This document shows positions 34,630 to 36,514 of a stretch of 36,514 bases of DNA, in pieces. Numbering within the stretch: the first letter of the stretch is position 1; each line of letters opens with the position of its first letter. The translations under genes were made by a program, and so were the position numbers. The stretch comes from Deltaproteobacteria bacterium (lineage in GTDB: Bacteria > Desulfobacterota > Syntrophia > Syntrophales > UBA5619): the NCBI GenBank assembly GCA_021817825.1, contig JAKAFS010000036.1, positions 1 to 36,514 of the forward strand, written 5' to 3'. The notes beneath the pieces were generated by a model. The model did no database searches. It was not told where the DNA came from and saw nothing but the letters and a program-made list of their open reading frames with translations.

Positions 34630-35786
34630 GCGCTTTTCTCCGCTTTTTCCAGGGCCTGCGCCAGATCGGCCAGCAGATCGTCCCCATCTTCGATTCCTAC
34701 CGACAATCGCAGCAGCCGGTCGTTGATCCCCATCCGTTCCCGCTCCAGCGGATCCATGTCCGCATGGGTCTGAAAGGCCGGATAGGTGATCAGGGTCTCG
34801 ACCCCGCCCAGACTTTCGGCAAAGGAGATCAGCTGGACATGGCGGAGCACCTCTTCGGCAATGCGCCGGTCGGCCACCTCGAAGGAGACCATCGCACCGA
34901 AACCGCGAGCCTGCTTTTTCAGCAGCCGGTAGCCGGGGTCTTTTTTCAGTCCCGGGTAATAGATCCGCTGCACGCCTTGGCGGCCGGAAAGCCATTCGGC
35001 GATCCGCTGGGCGTTTAGCAACTGCCGGTCGATCCGGACGCTCAAGGTCTTCAGCCCCCGGATTACGAGCCAGGAGTCCTGGGGTCCCAGGACGGCGCCG
35101 ACGGAATTCTGTAGAAAATAGACCTGCTTCCCCAGCTCCTCCTCTTTTACCGCCACGAGCCCCGCGATGACGTCGTTATGGCCGGAGATGAATTTCGTGG
35201 CGCTGTAGACGGTCATATCCGCCCCCAGATCGAGCGGCCGCAGCAGGTAGGGCGTCAGAAACGTATTGTCCACGATGGTCAGGATGCCCTTTTCCTTGGC
35301 CAGGGCGCTGATCTTGCGGATATCCGAAACCTTGAGGAGCGGGTTGGTCGGCACCTCCAGGAGAATCGCCCGGGTGTTTTTCCTGATCGCCCCGGCTACG
35401 GCCGCGACATCAGAAGTATCGACATAGGTCGCCTCCAGCCCCTGGCGGGCAAAGACCTTGTCGAGGAGGCGGAAGGTGCCGCCGTAGAGGTCCTCGGTCA
35501 CCACCAGATGGTCGCCCTGACCGAAAAGCAGCAGCAGATTGGCGATCGCCGCCATGCCCGACGCATAGGCGAAGCCGCGGCAACCGCCGTCCAAAAGGGC
35601 AATCCCCTCCTCCAGGACCTGGCGGGTGGGATTGCCGCTGCGCGAATAGTCGTAGCCGGTGCTTTTGCCGAAAGCCGGATGGCTGAACGTGGCGTTCTGG
35701 TAAATCGGAAAGGACATGGCGCCTGTCGCGTCCTTTCCCACACCGATCCGCACCGCCTGGGTGGAAATTTTCAAAGCCTTCTTCAT
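34626..35786 (-). CDS. Cystathionine gamma-synthase / beta-lyase family enzyme, copy 2
   Basis: 386 residues from the ATG at 35786 (AAGG 8 nt upstream); the longer frame to 36356 overlaps pdxS. PLP lysine K198 (YSATKFISGH), YDYSRSGNPTR (45-55), and YASGMAA. Clear paralogue of the next gene but diverged at the N-terminus and in the substrate loop after the lysine (SGHND versus GGHSD). The pair may give forward and reverse transsulfuration between cysteine and homocysteine. It sits 23 bp after pdxS, whose product leads to their PLP cofactor. Confidence 0.85.
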   Translation of the reverse strand: MKKALKISTQAVRIGVGKDATGAMSFPIYQNATFSHPAFGKSTGYDYSRSGNPTRQVLEEGIALLDGGCRGFAYASGMAAIANLLLLFGQGDHLVVTEDLYGGTFRLLDKVFARQGLEATYVDTSDVAAVAGAIRKNTRAILLEVPTNPLLKVSDIRKISALAKEKGILTIVDNTFLTPYLLRPLDLGADMTVYSATKFISGHNDVIAGLVAVKEEELGKQVYFLQNSVGAVLGPQDSWLVIRGLKTLSVRIDRQLLNAQRIAEWLSGRQGVQRIYYPGLKKDPGYRLLKKQARGFGAMVSFEVADRRIAEEVLRHVQLISFAESLGGVETLITYPAFQTHADMDPLERERMGINDRLLRLSVGIEDGDDLLADLAQALEKAEKSA

Positions 35787-35809
35787 TTTGCAACCTTTGA
35801 AGATACGTT

Positions 35810-36514
35810 TTACCAGCCCCGGCCGGCCAGGAGTTGCTCCTTGGGAATCGCCGCGATATCGAGGCCCGGCATGGACTTGCCGAGACCCAACGACGCTTCG
35901 AGGACCTTGGCCGGATCGCTGAAATAGGCCGTGGCCTTGACGATCGCCCGGGCGTGGACCGCCGGCGTCGCCGATTTGAAGATCCCGGAGCCCACGAAGA
36001 TCCCGTCGCAGCCGAGCTGCATCATGAGCGCCGCATCGGCCGGCGTCGCGATCCCGCCGGCGGCGAAGTTCACGACCGGAAGCCTGCCCAGTTCCTTGGT
36101 CTTCAAGGCCAGCTCGTAGGGAATCCCGTTGTTCTTGGCAAAGCTCGTCACCTCTTCGATGGGCATGGCCGCCAGCTGCCGGATCTCCCGGTTCATGGTC
36201 CGCATGTGGCGCACCGCCTCGACCACGTTCCCCGTCCCCGCCTCGCCCTTGGTGCGGATCATGGCGGCCCCTTCGGCCACCCTGCGCAGGGCCTCGCCCA
36301 GGTTCCGGGCGCCGCAGACAAAGGGAATCGCAAAGCGGGTCTTGTCGATATGGCATTCTTCGTCGGCCGGGGTGAGAACCTCGCTTTCGTCGATGTAGTC
36401 GATCTTCAGGGCCTCCAGGATCTGGGCCTCCACGAAATGGCCGATCCGGGCCTTGGCCATGACCGGAATGGTGACGCTCTTTTTGATCTCGGCGATCATC
36501 TCGGGGTCGGACAT
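35810..36514 (-). CDS. pdxS: Pyridoxal 5'-phosphate synthase subunit PdxS, 5' end outside window
   Basis: The visible 234 residues match the C-terminal four fifths of the ~294-residue PdxS. Reading begins at [10 protein letters not shown], an internal position in the family, so about 60 residues lie beyond the right edge. Key motifs: [33 protein letters not shown], and [13 protein letters not shown], whose lysine is one of the two catalytic lysines. PdxS makes PLP from ribose 5-phosphate, glyceraldehyde 3-phosphate and ammonia from PdxT, which is not in the window. It leads an operon of PLP enzymes of sulfur amino acid metabolism. Confidence 0.95.
   Translation of the reverse strand: MSDPEMIAEIKKSVTIPVMAKARIGHFVEAQILEALKIDYIDESEVLTPADEECHIDKTRFAIPFVCGARNLGEALRRVAEGAAMIRTKGEAGTGNVVEAVRHMRTMNREIRQLAAMPIEEVTSFAKNNGIPYELALKTKELGRLPVVNFAAGGIATPADAALMMQLGCDGIFVGSGIFKSATPAVHARAIVKATAYFSDPAKVLEASLGLGKSMPGLDIAAIPKEQLLAGRGW

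Overview
The window is a GC-rich (roughly 60-65% by eye), densely packed, almost wholly minus-strand region from an anaerobic bacterium. The best guess is a deltaproteobacterium-like (Desulfobacterota) lineage. That is inferred from the oxygen-sensitive enzymes (nitrogenase-like proteins, corrinoid methyltransferases with a RACo activator, a ferredoxin-type sulfite reductase), the lack of any oxygen-dependent desulfonating enzyme, and a palindromic interspersed repeat of a kind common in that group. No rRNA, tRNA or marker gene is present to settle it. Nearly every gene concerns sulfur: uptake, reduction, loading onto a carrier protein, and incorporation into cysteine and methionine.

Layout from the right edge, in the direction of transcription (minus strand unless noted). 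(A) 36514-32406: pdxS (5' end outside the window), two cystathionine gamma-synthase-type PLP enzymes and a PP-loop ATPase. (B) 31260-32341, plus strand: two XdhC/CoxI-type proteins with their own sigma70-like promoter. (C) 30806-24520: metY, cysK2, an SsuABC/TauABC-type importer, a DUF2325 protein, a palindromic repeat and an RBBP9-like hydrolase. (D) 24064-14149: hcyS-hcyF-hcyD, a sulfite reductase, a TusA-like protein, a sulfate ABC transporter (sbp-cysTWA), cysH, cysD and cysN. This is a complete route from external sulfate to a thiocarboxylated carrier protein. (E) 13945-1892: NifB-like, NifX-like, NifH-like, cysK1, nitrogenase-like D and K subunits, a corrinoid protein, a UroD-family methyltransferase, a RACo-type activator and two more UroD-family methyltransferases. 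(F) 1780-1: a fused membrane/spermidine-synthase-like protein running off the left edge.

The centrepiece is block E. The D and K subunits keep all six P-cluster cysteines, and D keeps equivalents of both cofactor ligands. NifE/NifN are absent, and residues next to the cofactor that matter for N2 reduction appear not to be conserved. The B-H-D-K order inside a sulfur regulon matches methylthio-alkane reductase (Mar), which releases methanethiol from methyl thioethers. Here the reductase genes share an operon with a cysteine synthase and a full corrinoid methyl-transfer module. I propose a closed organosulfur scavenging route: thioether to methanethiol (reductase), methanethiol to sulfide plus a methyl group (UroD/corrinoid module), sulfide to cysteine (CysK1). 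This is a hypothesis.

Three copies of a compact leader RNA that I do not recognise lie upstream of metY, hcyS and the nifB-like gene. Each has a purine-rich GGGAG, exactly 8 nt, an AUGUAG, about 30 nt, then an intrinsic terminator. The metY and hcyS copies sit behind matched promoters that carry the same operator-like palindrome just downstream of the -10. The leader therefore ties the nitrogenase-like operon to the sulfur-assimilation regulon on sequence evidence alone.
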